A stretch of 64,000 nucleotides of DNA from Clostridia bacterium (GCA_017514685.1 JAFWJN010000001.1:62001-126000), one strand, 5' to 3'. Shown: positions 40,381 to 49,528, counted from the first letter of the stretch. Notes: a model not told the origin generated them from the sequence alone. Numbers and translations are program-made.

Positions 40381-41760
40381 GTGAAGCAGAAACTGTCCTT
40401 CGGTAAGATCGTTACGCTTGGGTTCGCTCTGTTTGCTATGTTTTTCGGCGCAGGAAATCTCATTCTTCCCCCCGCTCTTGGAACGGTTTGCGGAGAAAAC
40501 TGGTTTGCCGGATTTCTTATGTATATTCTGATTGACGCGGGATTATCGGTCATCGCTCTGCTTGCCTTTGTAAAGGCACAGGGCGGTTTTTCTTCTTGTA
40601 TCGCAAAGCAGCTGACGCCGAAAACCGCTTTTATTCTGACCTTTGTAAATACTCTGTTTTTAGGACCTTTGATTGCAATTCCCCGTACAGCTGCAACCAC
40701 TTTTGACATTGCAATAAAACCCCTGATCGGAACAACTGCCCCCTGGATCACTTGGCTTTTCGGTGCGGTGTACTTTGGATTGGTTGCTCTGCTCTGCCTG
40801 AAACCCGGAAAAGTTGTTGATATTATCGGTAAAATTCTTTCGCCTTTGATGTTTGTCGCACTCCTGATACTCATTATCATCGGGATTCTCTTTCCGATGG
40901 ATCAGATTGTTCCGCAGGCAGCTATGTGCGAATCCATCTCATATGGTCTCAAATCCGGCTATCAGACAATGGACATGCTCGGTGCTGTTTTGTTAGGCGT
41001 CATTGCTTTGCTTTCCGTGAAAGAATCCGGTTTTACCGATACAAAATCGCAGATGAAACTCGTTGGTCTCGGTGGAGTCATTGCGGGACTTGGATTGTTT
41101 ATTGTATACGGCGGCCTATCCTATCTCGGTGCTACTGCATCCGGAGATCCGGAAATGGTCGCTCTTGCCTGTAGCGACAGGCCCGGTCTTCTGATTCGAA
41201 TGTCCGAGCGTCTTGTCGGTCCATATGGCAGTCTTCTGCTCGGGCTCATTGTAGCTGCTGCCTGTCTGACTACCGCAATCGGACTTGTTTCTGCCTGTTC
41301 GCAGAATCTGTGTGAAATCACGAACGGTAAGCTTCCGTACCGACCCACAATGTTTGCAATCATTGGCATCAGTTATCTGCTTTCCAACCTCGGCACAGAA
41401 ATGATTCTGACGATTGCTGCTCCTGTACTAAGCGTGATTTTCCCGATTTACATCGTACTGGTTTTCCTGTCATTTCTGCCGGAACGCATCCGAGAGAGAA
41501 CATATGCTGCTCCGATGGGCACAGGTCTTGCACTTGTCGTAACTATCATGACAGAACTTGATCAGTTGATTCCTTATATCATATTACATACTGACGAACT
41601 GCCCCTCGCTGAATATGGACTTGGCTGGCTTCTGCCCGCATTGGGCGCGGCACTGATTGGCGGTCTGATTGGAACAGCTATCCCCCGAAAAAGGCAGACT
41701 CCCAATAAGGACCAATTGACTTCCGGAACAGATATGCGGTTTCCCGTATCCGACGGCTGA
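40381..41760 (+). CDS. brnQ: Branched-chain amino acid:cation symporter
   Basis: GTG 40381 follows GGGAGG. The 459-residue protein has about 12 hydrophobic helices and the BrnQ/LIVCS opening LGFALFAMFFGAGNLILPP. It also carries the PRTAATTFDIA motif of the sodium/proton-coupled leucine-isoleucine-valine carriers. It imports branched-chain amino acids. It shares its promoter region with the divergent XRE regulator. The transhydrogenase genes follow after 107 bases without a clear terminator. Confidence 0.93.
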   Translation: MKQKLSFGKIVTLGFALFAMFFGAGNLILPPALGTVCGENWFAGFLMYILIDAGLSVIALLAFVKAQGGFSSCIAKQLTPKTAFILTFVNTLFLGPLIAIPRTAATTFDIAIKPLIGTTAPWITWLFGAVYFGLVALLCLKPGKVVDIIGKILSPLMFVALLILIIIGILFPMDQIVPQAAMCESISYGLKSGYQTMDMLGAVLLGVIALLSVKESGFTDTKSQMKLVGLGGVIAGLGLFIVYGGLSYLGATASGDPEMVALACSDRPGLLIRMSERLVGPYGSLLLGLIVAAACLTTAIGLVSACSQNLCEITNGKLPYRPTMFAIIGISYLLSNLGTEMILTIAAPVLSVIFPIYIVLVFLSFLPERIRERTYAAPMGTGLALVVTIMTELDQLIPYIILHTDELPLAEYGLGWLLPALGAALIGGLIGTAIPRKRQTPNKDQLTSGTDMRFPVSDG

Positions 41761-41867
41761 TTGAATCTTTCCAATCCGACGAAACATTAAATCAGACAGC
41801 TTCGGCTTTCATCTTATCCCTGCGTAGCCGATTCGTTCTGAAAATAAATAAAAGGAGATATCTAATC

Positions 41868-43028
41868 GTGATTATCGGTGTTCCCAAAGAGATTATGCAC
41901 GATGAAAATCGTGTCGCTGCAACCCCGGAAACCGTCAAGAAGTTTGTTGCAGACGGTCATACCATGCTTGTCGAACGTGGTGCAGGCGCAGGCGCATTTT
42001 TCATGGATACCGCATATGAAGAAGCCGGCGCAAAAATCGTAGATGACGTCCGTGAAATCTACAATCAGGCAGATCTGATCCTGAAAGTCAAGGAGCCTCT
42101 TTTCAATGAAAAAAACGGCACGCATGAGATTGACATGATGAAGCGCGGCCAGTACCTAATCACATTTATTCATCCGGCATCCCCCGTCAATCACGAAATG
42201 GTAAAGAAAATGGCTGCAAACGGTATCATCGGGCTGACGCTGGATGGTATCCCTCGTATTTCCAGAGCGCAGAGCATGGATGCCTTAACCTCCATGAGTA
42301 CCTGCGCCGGGTATCGCGGCATTGTCATGGCTGCTGAAAAACTGGCAAAATTCATTCCTAACATCTTCTGTGCGGTCGGTTCCATCAAACCTGCGAAGGT
42401 CATGGTTATCGGTGCCGGTGTTGCCGGTTTGCAGGCACTGGCCACTGCTAAACGTCTCGGTGCAATCGTATATGCAGCCGATATCCGCGCTGCCGCCCGT
42501 GAACAGGCGCAGTCATTAGGGGCAAAAATCGTCGATCTCGGTATTCCGGATGAAGTGTCCGTTGCTGAAGGCGGTTATGCAAACGCTATAACAGGTGATT
42601 GGCTGGAAAAAGAACGTGCCGCATTGCGTCCGGTCATTAAAGATATGGACATCGTTTTCCTCAGTGCGCTTGTTCCGGGCAAACTGGCTCCCGTCATGGT
42701 GACCGAAGATATGGTTGCTTCCATGTCCCCCGGTTCTGTCATTGTAGATATCGCCATCGACCAGGGCGGCAACTGTGAAATCACAACGCCCGGTATCGTT
42801 GATATCAAGCATAATGTTACGCTTATGGGCATTAAGAATATTCCCGGCTTCCTTCCGACAAGCTCTACCTGGATGTTTGCGAACAATGTCTATAACCTTG
42901 CAAAGCACCTGATTAAAGACGATCGGATTGCTCTTGATATGAATGACCCGATTGACTCCTCTATTCTCGTCACCGACGGTCATCAACTCGTCCATAAAGG
43001 CGCAAAGGAAGCTATGGGACTTTTGTAA
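41868..43028 (+). CDS. pntAA: NAD(P) transhydrogenase, alpha subunit part 1 (NAD-binding dI)
   Basis: GTG 41868 follows AAAGGAG. The 386-residue protein resembles alanine dehydrogenase/PntA: IGVPKEIMHDENRVAATPETV at the start is cut by a His-Glu, IGAGVAGLQALATAKRLGA is the NAD-binding Rossmann motif, and DALTSMSTCAG is the transhydrogenase form. Pnt enzymes couple hydride transfer from NADH to NADP with proton entry. Split alpha subunits (part 1, part 2) and beta follow in order, which rules out alanine dehydrogenase. Confidence 0.94.
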   Translation: MIIGVPKEIMHDENRVAATPETVKKFVADGHTMLVERGAGAGAFFMDTAYEEAGAKIVDDVREIYNQADLILKVKEPLFNEKNGTHEIDMMKRGQYLITFIHPASPVNHEMVKKMAANGIIGLTLDGIPRISRAQSMDALTSMSTCAGYRGIVMAAEKLAKFIPNIFCAVGSIKPAKVMVIGAGVAGLQALATAKRLGAIVYAADIRAAAREQAQSLGAKIVDLGIPDEVSVAEGGYANAITGDWLEKERAALRPVIKDMDIVFLSALVPGKLAPVMVTEDMVASMSPGSVIVDIAIDQGGNCEITTPGIVDIKHNVTLMGIKNIPGFLPTSSTWMFANNVYNLAKHLIKDDRIALDMNDPIDSSILVTDGHQLVHKGAKEAMGLL

Positions 43029-43040
43029 TTCGGAGGCGCC

Positions 43041-43367
43041 ATGAATAATATCCTGTTGCATCCTGTTTGGGGACCTCTCGTTTTAATAGGCGTATTTGCC
43101 GCTGCTTCTATCCTTGGCTACATGATTATCAAAAAGGTGCCGAGTCTGTTGCATACGCCTCTGATGTCCGGAATGAATGCTTTGTCCGGCATAACCGTGC
43201 TAGGTGCGCTTATTGCCGGCGCGACCTCCAGTAATATGATCCCTTCCCTGATTCTCGCACTTGCTGCTGCCGCGCTTGCCATGGTCAATGTTGCCGGTGG
43301 ATTTGCAGTGACCCATAAAATGCTCCGTATGTTCAGCAAAAAGGACAAGGAGGATGCTCAGGAATGA
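43041..43367 (+). CDS. pntAB: NAD(P) transhydrogenase, alpha subunit part 2 (membrane)
   Basis: This 108-residue protein has three or four hydrophobic helices and the conserved TPLMSGMNALSGITVLGAL motif of the transhydrogenase membrane domain. It starts 12 bases after pntAA, behind CGGAGG, and overlaps pntB by four bases. The N-terminus is short and soluble; the C-terminus ends in charged residues. Confidence 0.93.
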   Translation: MNNILLHPVWGPLVLIGVFAAASILGYMIIKKVPSLLHTPLMSGMNALSGITVLGALIAGATSSNMIPSLILALAAAALAMVNVAGGFAVTHKMLRMFSKKDKEDAQE

Positions 43368-44752
43368 ATCCAATTCTGTTCTACATTCTCTCTGCTGTTC
43401 TGTCCGGGCTTGTGCTGTTCGGTCTCTCCATGCAAAGCAAAGTCAAATCTGCAGTTTCCGGCAATCTAGTCTGCGTCGGGGTCATGTGCTTTGCTATTCT
43501 TCTGACGCTTGTCAATGCAAACGCCGTGTTTAACTGGAAATTATGGGCTGCGATGGCTGTAGGCGCTGTTATCAGTTTAATATGGGCAAAAAAGGTCAAA
43601 ATGATCGAGATGCCCCAGACTGTTGCACTTCTGAACGGTATTGGCGGACTGGCGAGCGCGCTCGTCGGATCAATTGAACTTGTCAGCTCAAATAGTACTG
43701 TATTCGCAGATATAACCGCGGCCTTAGCGCTTGTCATAGGTGCAGTCACTTTTAGCGGAAGCCTCGTTGCTGCTTTGAAACTTGCGCGCATCTTTGACAG
43801 CCGCCCCAGCAAATTACCTGGACACAGTACTATATCCATTCTCCTGCTTGCTTTATGCCTTATAGGCGTTGCTTTGGCAGCATTCGGTTTTCGAATCGCA
43901 TCACTGATTATCTGCACCGTCTGCGCATTGCTGTTTGGCTGGCTGTTTGCTCTGCGTGTCGGAGGGGCCGACATGCCCGTTGCAATTTCCCTGCTCAATT
44001 CTCTCTCCGGTGTAGCCGGAGCGCTTGCCGGCATGGCGACTGCGAATGTGCTGCTCGTTGCAGTCAGCGGCATTGTCGGATCAAGCGGTCTGCTCCTTAC
44101 CCAGATCATGTGCCGTGCAATGAACCGCCGTCTGATGGATATTCTGCTGGGGAAAACCGTTGCAATCGGCAAAACGGCAGAAAAGCAAACTGACATTACT
44201 GCAGAGTCTTCTGTCAAAATTACAGTCCCGGAAGAAGAACCGATCGAACAGTCCCCCGCGTTTTCTCTGAAAAATGCAAAGAACATTATAATTGTTCCGG
44301 GATATGGAATGGCACTTTCACAGGCTCAACACAAAGTGAAAGAACTCTGCAGCAGGCTTGAGGCAAACGGGGCATCGGTGCGTTTTGCAATCCATCCTGT
44401 TGCCGGTCGTATGCCCGGACATATGAATGTCCTTCTTGCAGAAGCGGATATTGATTATGAACAGTTATATGAGCTTGAATCCATCAATGATGATTTCAAA
44501 GGGTGTGATGTCGTTATTGTTGTAGGTGCAAATGATGTTATGAATCCTGCTGCGCGTGAAGCAGAAGGAACTCCTATTTATGGAATGCCGATTTTAAATG
44601 TTGACGAAGCACCGGAAGTTATTATTTGTAATTATGATTTGCGTCCAGGCTATGCAGGCGTTGAAAACCCACTGTATTCAAGAAGTCAGGGGCTGCGCCT
44701 TCTTCTGGGCGATGCAAAAGAATCGCTCGAAATCTTAATCGGCGAATTATAG
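43364..44752 (+). CDS. pntB: NAD(P) transhydrogenase, beta subunit (NADP-binding dIII)
   Basis: The 462-residue protein has eight or nine membrane helices followed by the soluble NADP domain. That domain includes IIVPGYGMALSQAQHKVKEL and FAIHPVAGRMPGHMNVLLAE, then VVGANDVMNPAA and GMPILNVDEAP, all conserved in PntB. It completes the proton-pumping complex that supplies NADPH. A bidirectional terminator follows. Confidence 0.95.
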   Translation: MNPILFYILSAVLSGLVLFGLSMQSKVKSAVSGNLVCVGVMCFAILLTLVNANAVFNWKLWAAMAVGAVISLIWAKKVKMIEMPQTVALLNGIGGLASALVGSIELVSSNSTVFADITAALALVIGAVTFSGSLVAALKLARIFDSRPSKLPGHSTISILLLALCLIGVALAAFGFRIASLIICTVCALLFGWLFALRVGGADMPVAISLLNSLSGVAGALAGMATANVLLVAVSGIVGSSGLLLTQIMCRAMNRRLMDILLGKTVAIGKTAEKQTDITAESSVKITVPEEEPIEQSPAFSLKNAKNIIIVPGYGMALSQAQHKVKELCSRLEANGASVRFAIHPVAGRMPGHMNVLLAEADIDYEQLYELESINDDFKGCDVVIVVGANDVMNPAAREAEGTPIYGMPILNVDEAPEVIICNYDLRPGYAGVENPLYSRSQGLRLLLGDAKESLEILIGEL

Positions 44753-44787
44753 TGCCTTCTGATCGACGCTGAAAAAAGCTTCAAACG

Positions 44788-44834
44788 AAAAATGAGACCG
44801 TAAGAAATGATTCTTAACGGTCTCGATTATTTTT
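44788..44834. terminator. Bidirectional terminator between pntB and the discoidin gene
   Basis: GAGACCGTAAGAA pairs with TTCTTAACGGTCTC (one bulged base) around ATGA. T-rich sequence follows on both strands. Confidence 0.85.
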
Positions 44835-44857
44835 ACCGGTATTCAAGCCGGTTTCTG

Positions 44858-45469
44858 TCATTCATATACTTCTATTTCTGCTGCCTGAGCGCCTCCGGTG
44901 CGGGAGGAAGAATTCATCGTGAAAATCAGTTTGACATAACTCGCTTCAGTTGTATCAAAGTCGATTCGTATGCGGTTTCCGGTCTCCGGATCAAAACCAT
45001 AGCGGGTCGCCGGAACAATTTCCTTATAAGAACCTCCATCCGTGCTGACTTGCACCGCTATTTCCTGGGTACGAGCTTCCCAAATCGCAGAAGGGTTTAA
45101 CCGTACGGCAACTGTTGAGATTTTATAACTGCCTTCCAGTTCAATCACCATTTCAGCCGGAAAACCTTTACTTTCCCAGTAAGTATCAGTCTTCCCGTCA
45201 TTTACATTGGAGTCCACATAAACATCCGTATGTTCACCGGAAAGAACAGGCTTGCCCTGGGCAAGGTTTGTTGTCTCCGGCATCGGAATATAGTTTGCTT
45301 CCGGATCGGGGAAACACGGAGGACGCTGTGCTTTGCTCTGCTCCGGAGCCTCAACCACCTTCACTCCGGAATCAACTTCTTCTGTGGGCTTTTGAAGAAA
45401 CGCAATACCGATTGCAACCAAAGATGCCGCAATGATTATGATCAATACAATGTTCAGAATGCGATTCAT
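44858..45469 (-). CDS. Membrane-anchored F5/8 type C (discoidin) domain protein
   Basis: The 203-residue protein has one N-terminal helix (about 4-26) without a cleavage site, a short linker, then one discoidin domain from about residue 70: LAQGKPVLSGEHTDVYVDSN, VNDGKTDTYWESKGF, and IRIDFDTTEASYVKLIF. Such domains are CBM32-like and bind sugars. It has no catalytic domain. It starts 14 bases after the beta-helix gene, behind GGGGAGG, so the two are co-expressed. It probably holds a polysaccharide at the cell surface beside the hydrolase. Confidence 0.85.
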   Translation of the reverse strand: MNRILNIVLIIIIAASLVAIGIAFLQKPTEEVDSGVKVVEAPEQSKAQRPPCFPDPEANYIPMPETTNLAQGKPVLSGEHTDVYVDSNVNDGKTDTYWESKGFPAEMVIELEGSYKISTVAVRLNPSAIWEARTQEIAVQVSTDGGSYKEIVPATRYGFDPETGNRIRIDFDTTEASYVKLIFTMNSSSRTGGAQAAEIEVYE

Positions 45470-45483
45470 ACTCCGTTCCTCCC

Positions 45484-46998
45484 CTATTCTATCGTTATTC
45501 CGTCACAATAGTCGTTGACGGATGCTTTCATTGATTTGAGGTCGGTAATCTTTTCACCGAGAATTGTTATGTTTTTCAGTTTGACGTTTGTGATTTGATA
45601 CTGTTCACTCTGACCTGCAAAACGGGAAGCAGGCACTTTTCCCTCAACAGTATTAATAACGGTCAGCCCGTCAATCAGAATGTTGTCGATCGTCCCGTAT
45701 TCATCTTTCACCGTTGTCCATCCGGATTTTGCAAGGGACATTTCAATCAGTTCTTTGTTGTTTCCGTTATCGCCTTGCATAAAAGCGTTCTCAACAATGA
45801 TATTGCGGTAGGTCACATCATGCACAAACGCGTCATCGCTGTTGTGAATGCTGATGACCGGCTTATGGAAGTTATATAGCACAGTGATATTCTCAAACAG
45901 AACATCGGATATTTCCGGATCAAGAGTCATGCCCTTGTCAGTTTCATAACCAATTTCCATTGATTGTGCTAGATCCGTCCATACCTGCATGTCTCGGAAC
46001 GTGATTCCCTTGGTTGATCCTGAATAGTTTTTAATAACAAGGCTGTCATCCCAGGTACGGGCGAAGCTGTTCGTAACCAGATGATCCGTGCAGGACTGGA
46101 ACGTGAATCCGTCGCCATTCTGCCTGCCGGAAATAATCTTGACATTGTCGATTGTAACACGCTGAGACGCATAAGAGTTAAAATTCCAGCAGTTGGCGTT
46201 TACAATCATAATGCCTTCTACGGATACATCTTTTGCATGGTTCAGGTCAATCGGAACGCGTGCATAAGACCCTGCCTGGTTCCACGCCTTGTAATCGCTT
46301 CCATCAATCATGCCGCGTCCGCAGATTCTGACATTCTTTGCGTTGTTGACGGAAACGACCGTATGCAGCACTGCTCCTCCTGCAAGATACAGCGTTTGTC
46401 CATCACTGAGTGCAATTGCATCCATCGTCCATTCCCCGGGTCCGATATAATAAACGTTCGGATCATTCTGATCCGGAACATCTTTCTCTATCGGATTGGC
46501 AAATATGTGTGTTGCTTTATTCACGTTATTATTGTAAACAACCGTATATTGTCCCGGTTCCGTGATCGTAAATGATACATGGTTATTCTCAACCATTGGC
46601 ACGATCCCCCAAGAAGCGGGTAATACAACCGCACCTTCAATCGGCTTGTTCAAGCCGGGCATGTCAATATCAATCTTGACTTCGCCGTCAAAATCAAAAT
46701 AGGTCACAGGAGTATCAGTCGGGATCGTGTTTGCATTCCAGATATGTTCATGATTTACCATGATATCATACACAAACAGATCATTTCCGTTTACTTTGAT
46801 TGCCGCGTTCTGAGAAGTCTTCATTGTCTTTGGCCCCTCATACAGTGTCAGCAGTGTTTCAGGCTCCGCCGCCGTTGTGTTTGCAACCAGTCTCGGAGCA
46901 TTCGGAGATACAAACATAAAGATGGCAAGCGCTGCAAAAACAACTGCCGCGATTCCAAGACAAATCGTCCTGACCGGGACTGCTGGCTGACTTTTCAT
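45484..46998 (-). CDS. Membrane-anchored beta-helix glycoside hydrolase (GH28/GH49-like, clan N)
   Basis: The 504-residue protein has an N-terminal transmembrane helix (about 11-29) and so displays its enzyme outside. A beta-sandwich domain (about 50-170, with VSFTITEPGQYTVVYNNNVN and THIFANPIE) precedes the right-handed beta-helix, the GH49 domain order. The helix carries the acidic set of clan N: NGDGFTF (about residue 300) and ARTWDDSLVIKN. The YYIGPGEWTMDAI and LYLAGGAVLH pieces are also seen in bacterial GH28-like proteins. GH49 members are dextranases or isopullulanases; GH28 members cut pectin. The GH65 genes of the same regulon favour an alpha-glucan, by inference. Confidence 0.75.
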   Translation of the reverse strand: MKSQPAVPVRTICLGIAAVVFAALAIFMFVSPNAPRLVANTTAAEPETLLTLYEGPKTMKTSQNAAIKVNGNDLFVYDIMVNHEHIWNANTIPTDTPVTYFDFDGEVKIDIDMPGLNKPIEGAVVLPASWGIVPMVENNHVSFTITEPGQYTVVYNNNVNKATHIFANPIEKDVPDQNDPNVYYIGPGEWTMDAIALSDGQTLYLAGGAVLHTVVSVNNAKNVRICGRGMIDGSDYKAWNQAGSYARVPIDLNHAKDVSVEGIMIVNANCWNFNSYASQRVTIDNVKIISGRQNGDGFTFQSCTDHLVTNSFARTWDDSLVIKNYSGSTKGITFRDMQVWTDLAQSMEIGYETDKGMTLDPEISDVLFENITVLYNFHKPVISIHNSDDAFVHDVTYRNIIVENAFMQGDNGNNKELIEMSLAKSGWTTVKDEYGTIDNILIDGLTVINTVEGKVPASRFAGQSEQYQITNVKLKNITILGEKITDLKSMKASVNDYCDGITIE

Positions 46999-47036
46999 AG
47001 ATACACCCCTCTCGTATCTGTCTATTCTGTCTATGC

Positions 47037-47054
47037 AGGTTTAACGTTAAACCT
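47037..47054. promoter_or_regulatory. LacI-type operator 1 (perfect 18-bp palindrome)
   Basis: AGGTTTAACGTTAAACCT begins just after the predicted start site of the beta-helix/discoidin operon. The central AACGTT is typical of LacI/GalR operators. Confidence 0.88.
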
Positions 47055-47064
47055 TTTCATTCAG

Positions 47065-47093
47065 ATTATAACTGATACGCTCTTTGCAGGCAA
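47065..47093 (-). promoter_or_regulatory. Promoter of the beta-helix/discoidin operon
   Basis: TTGCCT (47088-47093) and TATAAT (47065-47070) on the minus strand, 17 bases apart. Confidence 0.75.
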
Positions 47094-47187
47094 GAGGAAA
47101 AACGCTTTTTCCTTATAAAATCTTTATGTGATTTTTACATTTTCAGTGAAAAAAGCGAATAATGTGTATTTTACGTAAATTCTATGC

Positions 47188-47216
47188 TTGACAGCCATTT
47201 GGTCCGATGCTATAAT
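47188..47216 (+). promoter_or_regulatory. Consensus promoter of the triple-repeat lipoprotein gene
   Basis: TTGACA (47188-47193) and TATAAT (47211-47216), both perfect consensus, 17 bases apart. Confidence 0.9.
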
Positions 47217-47227
47217 GAGATCATGAT

Positions 47228-47245
47228 AGGTTTAACGTTAAACTT
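47228..47245. promoter_or_regulatory. LacI-type operator 2
   Basis: AGGTTTAACGTTAAACTT differs from operator 1 in one base. It starts about five bases after the predicted transcription start. Confidence 0.85.
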
Positions 47246-47298
47246 ACCGAAAAATAAGCGTTTCTTAAACACAAAAAGATCAAATTAGGAGGTCACGC

Positions 47299-49485
47299 AT
47301 GAAAAAGTTTCTCGCACTTGTCCTTGCAGCCTGCATGATCCTTGCAATGGTTGCCTGCGGACAGACCCCGCAGCCGTCGGCGCCCGCACCTGCCAACGAG
47401 CCTGCACAAACGACCGTAACGGAAGCTCCCAAAGCCGACCCAACAGCGGAGCCTGAGCCGGAAGTTTCTGCTCCCGAACCTGCCGCACCGGAATCGTTCC
47501 TTTGGGATAATTTTGATGATCGCGATCCAAACGCCAAGCCGGATACTGCCCCGAACGGCGCGCCGATCTGGTGGGACAACTGGGCAAACCTTCGTGCCAA
47601 GAATGAGGATGGTGCCATCAAACTCGATTACCGTCCAAAGGCATTCAGCACTGAAGACTATGACAATGAAGAAGACTATTTTGCACGTGCCGGTGACTGG
47701 ATGGGCAACTGGGGCGAAGCAATCGACATGTGGTCACTCAACAGCATCTCCTGGTGCAAATATCTGACGATCCGCATCAAAGGCGCTGAAGGCGGAGAAG
47801 AAACGAAACTTCTCATGGACTGGCATCCCGAAGATGCAAAGTTCTATGCAGCGCGTTTCTCTGATCTTGTTCTTGCAGACGGTACTCACCCGGTTCTTAC
47901 AACCGAATATCAGGATCTTGTAATTGACCTTGAAGCATCCGGTTTCCCGGGAATGACGAATGCTTTCCATATCCGTGCGTTTGCACCCTGCGTGATTTGG
48001 CTTGATGAAATCTCCTTCTCCGAGCCCATTTCTCCGATCGATGCTACCAGCAGCGCTACCATTCAGGCCGGTATGACGGTACCTGAAACAGGCAAGCCCG
48101 CTGATCTGCCGATCAAAGCATTCCTTGCCGAACTGAACGGAAATGCAGGCGAAGAGAATGTCCCCGCCGTTGCATTCCTCTGGGATAACTTCGATGACCG
48201 TGACCCGAATGCCAAACCGGATACCGCTCCGAACGGCGCACCGATCTGGTGGGACAACTGGGCAAATCTCCGTGGCAAAAATGAAGACGGCGCAATCAAA
48301 CTTGATTTCCGTCCCAAGGCATTCAATACTGAAGATTATGATAATGAAGAAGATTACTTTGCCCGCGCCGGCGATTGGCTTGCAAACTGGGGCGAAGCAA
48401 TCGACATGTGGTCTCTGGATGGCATCTCGTACTGCAAATATCTGCTGATCCGTGTCAAGGGCGAAGCCGGTGGTGAAGAAACCAAGATGATTATGGATTG
48501 GCATCCCGAAGATGCAAAATTCTATGCAGCTCGTTTCTCTGATCTTGTACTTGCAGATGGAACTCATCCGGTTATCACAACCGAATGGCAGACTCTTGTG
48601 ATTGACCTTGAAGCATCCGGGTTCCCGGGAATGACGAATGCTTTCCATCTCCGCGCATTTGCACCGTGCGTAATCTGGGTTGATGAAATCGCATTCGCAG
48701 AGCCTGTTGCGGAAATCGACAAGGCAAACGTACTCGGCGGAATGACTCTTCCGGAAACAGGCAAACCCGCCGATCTGCCAATCAAAGATTTCCTTGCTGA
48801 TCTGGAAAATGCTCCTGCTGAGCAGGCAGTTCCTGCAGTTGCATTCCTCTGGGACAACTTCGATGACCGTGATCCGAACGCCAAGCCGGATCTCGCTCCC
48901 AACGGTGCCCCGATCTGGTGGGACAACTGGGCAAATCTCCGCGGCAAAAACGAAGATGGAGCCATCAAACTTGACTTCCGTCCCAAAGCTTTCAGCACCG
49001 ATGATTATGACAATGAAGACGACTACTATGCACGCGCAGGTGACTGGATGGGCAACTGGGGCGAAGCAATCGACATGTGGTCACTCGAGGGCATTTCCTA
49101 CTGCAAATATCTGCTGATCCGTGTCAAGGGTGAAGTTGGCGGCGAAGAAGTAAAACTTCTCATGGACTGGCATCCTGAAGATGCAAAATTCTATGCGGCA
49201 CGCTTCTCCGATCTGGTGCTTGCAGATGGAACTCATCCGGTTATCACAACCGAATGGCAGACCTTTGTCATCGATCTTGAAGCATCCGGCTTCCCCGGAA
49301 TGACAAATGCTTTCCATATCCGCGCATTTGCTCCCTGCGTTATCTGGGTCGATGAAATCGCCTTTGCAGAACCTGTTGCCGAAATCGACAAAACGAATGT
49401 TCTTGCAGGTATGACGCTTCCGGAAACCGGAAAGCCCGCTGAACTGCCGATCAAGGACTTCGTTGCCGCACTAGTAACCGAATAA
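47299..49485 (+). CDS. Secreted lipoprotein of three near-identical ~225-residue repeats
   Basis: ATG 47299 follows AGGAGG. The 728-residue protein has a signal peptide ending MVAC (Cys20) and a Pro/Ala/Glu-rich tether to about residue 66. The rest is three copies of one domain, each opening FLWDNFDDRDPNAKPD, with GAPIWWDNWANLR, AGDW..NWGEAIDMWSL, LLMDWHPEDAKFYAARFSD and a closing CVIW.DEI.F strand. The pattern of beta strands with exposed Trp and the final D-E-I strand recalls carbohydrate-binding beta-sandwiches, but I cannot name a family. No catalytic motif is seen. Co-regulation with a hydrolase and importer suggests a multivalent glycan-binding surface protein. Linkers of ~35 residues (PETGKPADLPIK) separate the units. 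Confidence 0.8.
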   Translation: MKKFLALVLAACMILAMVACGQTPQPSAPAPANEPAQTTVTEAPKADPTAEPEPEVSAPEPAAPESFLWDNFDDRDPNAKPDTAPNGAPIWWDNWANLRAKNEDGAIKLDYRPKAFSTEDYDNEEDYFARAGDWMGNWGEAIDMWSLNSISWCKYLTIRIKGAEGGEETKLLMDWHPEDAKFYAARFSDLVLADGTHPVLTTEYQDLVIDLEASGFPGMTNAFHIRAFAPCVIWLDEISFSEPISPIDATSSATIQAGMTVPETGKPADLPIKAFLAELNGNAGEENVPAVAFLWDNFDDRDPNAKPDTAPNGAPIWWDNWANLRGKNEDGAIKLDFRPKAFNTEDYDNEEDYFARAGDWLANWGEAIDMWSLDGISYCKYLLIRVKGEAGGEETKMIMDWHPEDAKFYAARFSDLVLADGTHPVITTEWQTLVIDLEASGFPGMTNAFHLRAFAPCVIWVDEIAFAEPVAEIDKANVLGGMTLPETGKPADLPIKDFLADLENAPAEQAVPAVAFLWDNFDDRDPNAKPDLAPNGAPIWWDNWANLRGKNEDGAIKLDFRPKAFSTDDYDNEDDYYARAGDWMGNWGEAIDMWSLEGISYCKYLLIRVKGEVGGEEVKLLMDWHPEDAKFYAARFSDLVLADGTHPVITTEWQTFVIDLEASGFPGMTNAFHIRAFAPCVIWVDEIAFAEPVAEIDKTNVLAGMTLPETGKPAELPIKDFVAALVTE
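47497..48174 (+). repeat. Tandem repeat unit 1 (678 bp)
   Basis: First copy of the repeat domain in the lipoprotein gene; it is the most diverged (ARAKNEDG, LDYRPKAF, SWCKYLTIRIKG, and a longer linker). Confidence 0.9.
48175..48843 (+). repeat. Tandem repeat unit 2 (669 bp)
   Basis: Second copy. By eye about nine in ten residues match unit 3; the DNA is also similar but with scattered third-position changes. Confidence 0.9.
48844..49482 (+). repeat. Tandem repeat unit 3 (639 bp)
   Basis: Third copy, ending at the stop codon without a full linker. Confidence 0.9.
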
Positions 49486-49493
49486 ACGATTAC

Positions 49494-49528
49494 AAAACGG
49501 GGGGCTGCTAACCGCCCCCCGTTTTCTC
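49494..49528 (+). terminator. Strong terminator of the triple-repeat gene
   Basis: AAAACGGGGGGC pairs with GCCCCCCGTTTT around an 8-base loop, just after the stop codon. Confidence 0.92.

Larger units (their letters stand above)
46999..47298. promoter_or_regulatory. Divergent control region with two operators and two promoters
   Basis: This 300-base gap has no gene. It holds a minus-strand promoter at 47065-47093 with operator 47037-47054, and a plus-strand promoter at 47188-47216 with operator 47228-47245. Between the promoters is A/T-rich DNA with no further motif that I can support. Confidence 0.85.

Noticed and set aside
41868..43028. Alanine dehydrogenase
   Set aside because: The N-terminus resembles Ald, but the membrane alpha part 2 and beta subunits follow directly and the DALTSMST segment is of transhydrogenase type.
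47497..49482. Direct repeats as a possible CRISPR array
   Set aside because: The repeats are about 670 bp, in frame and protein-coding, without short repeat-spacer structure.
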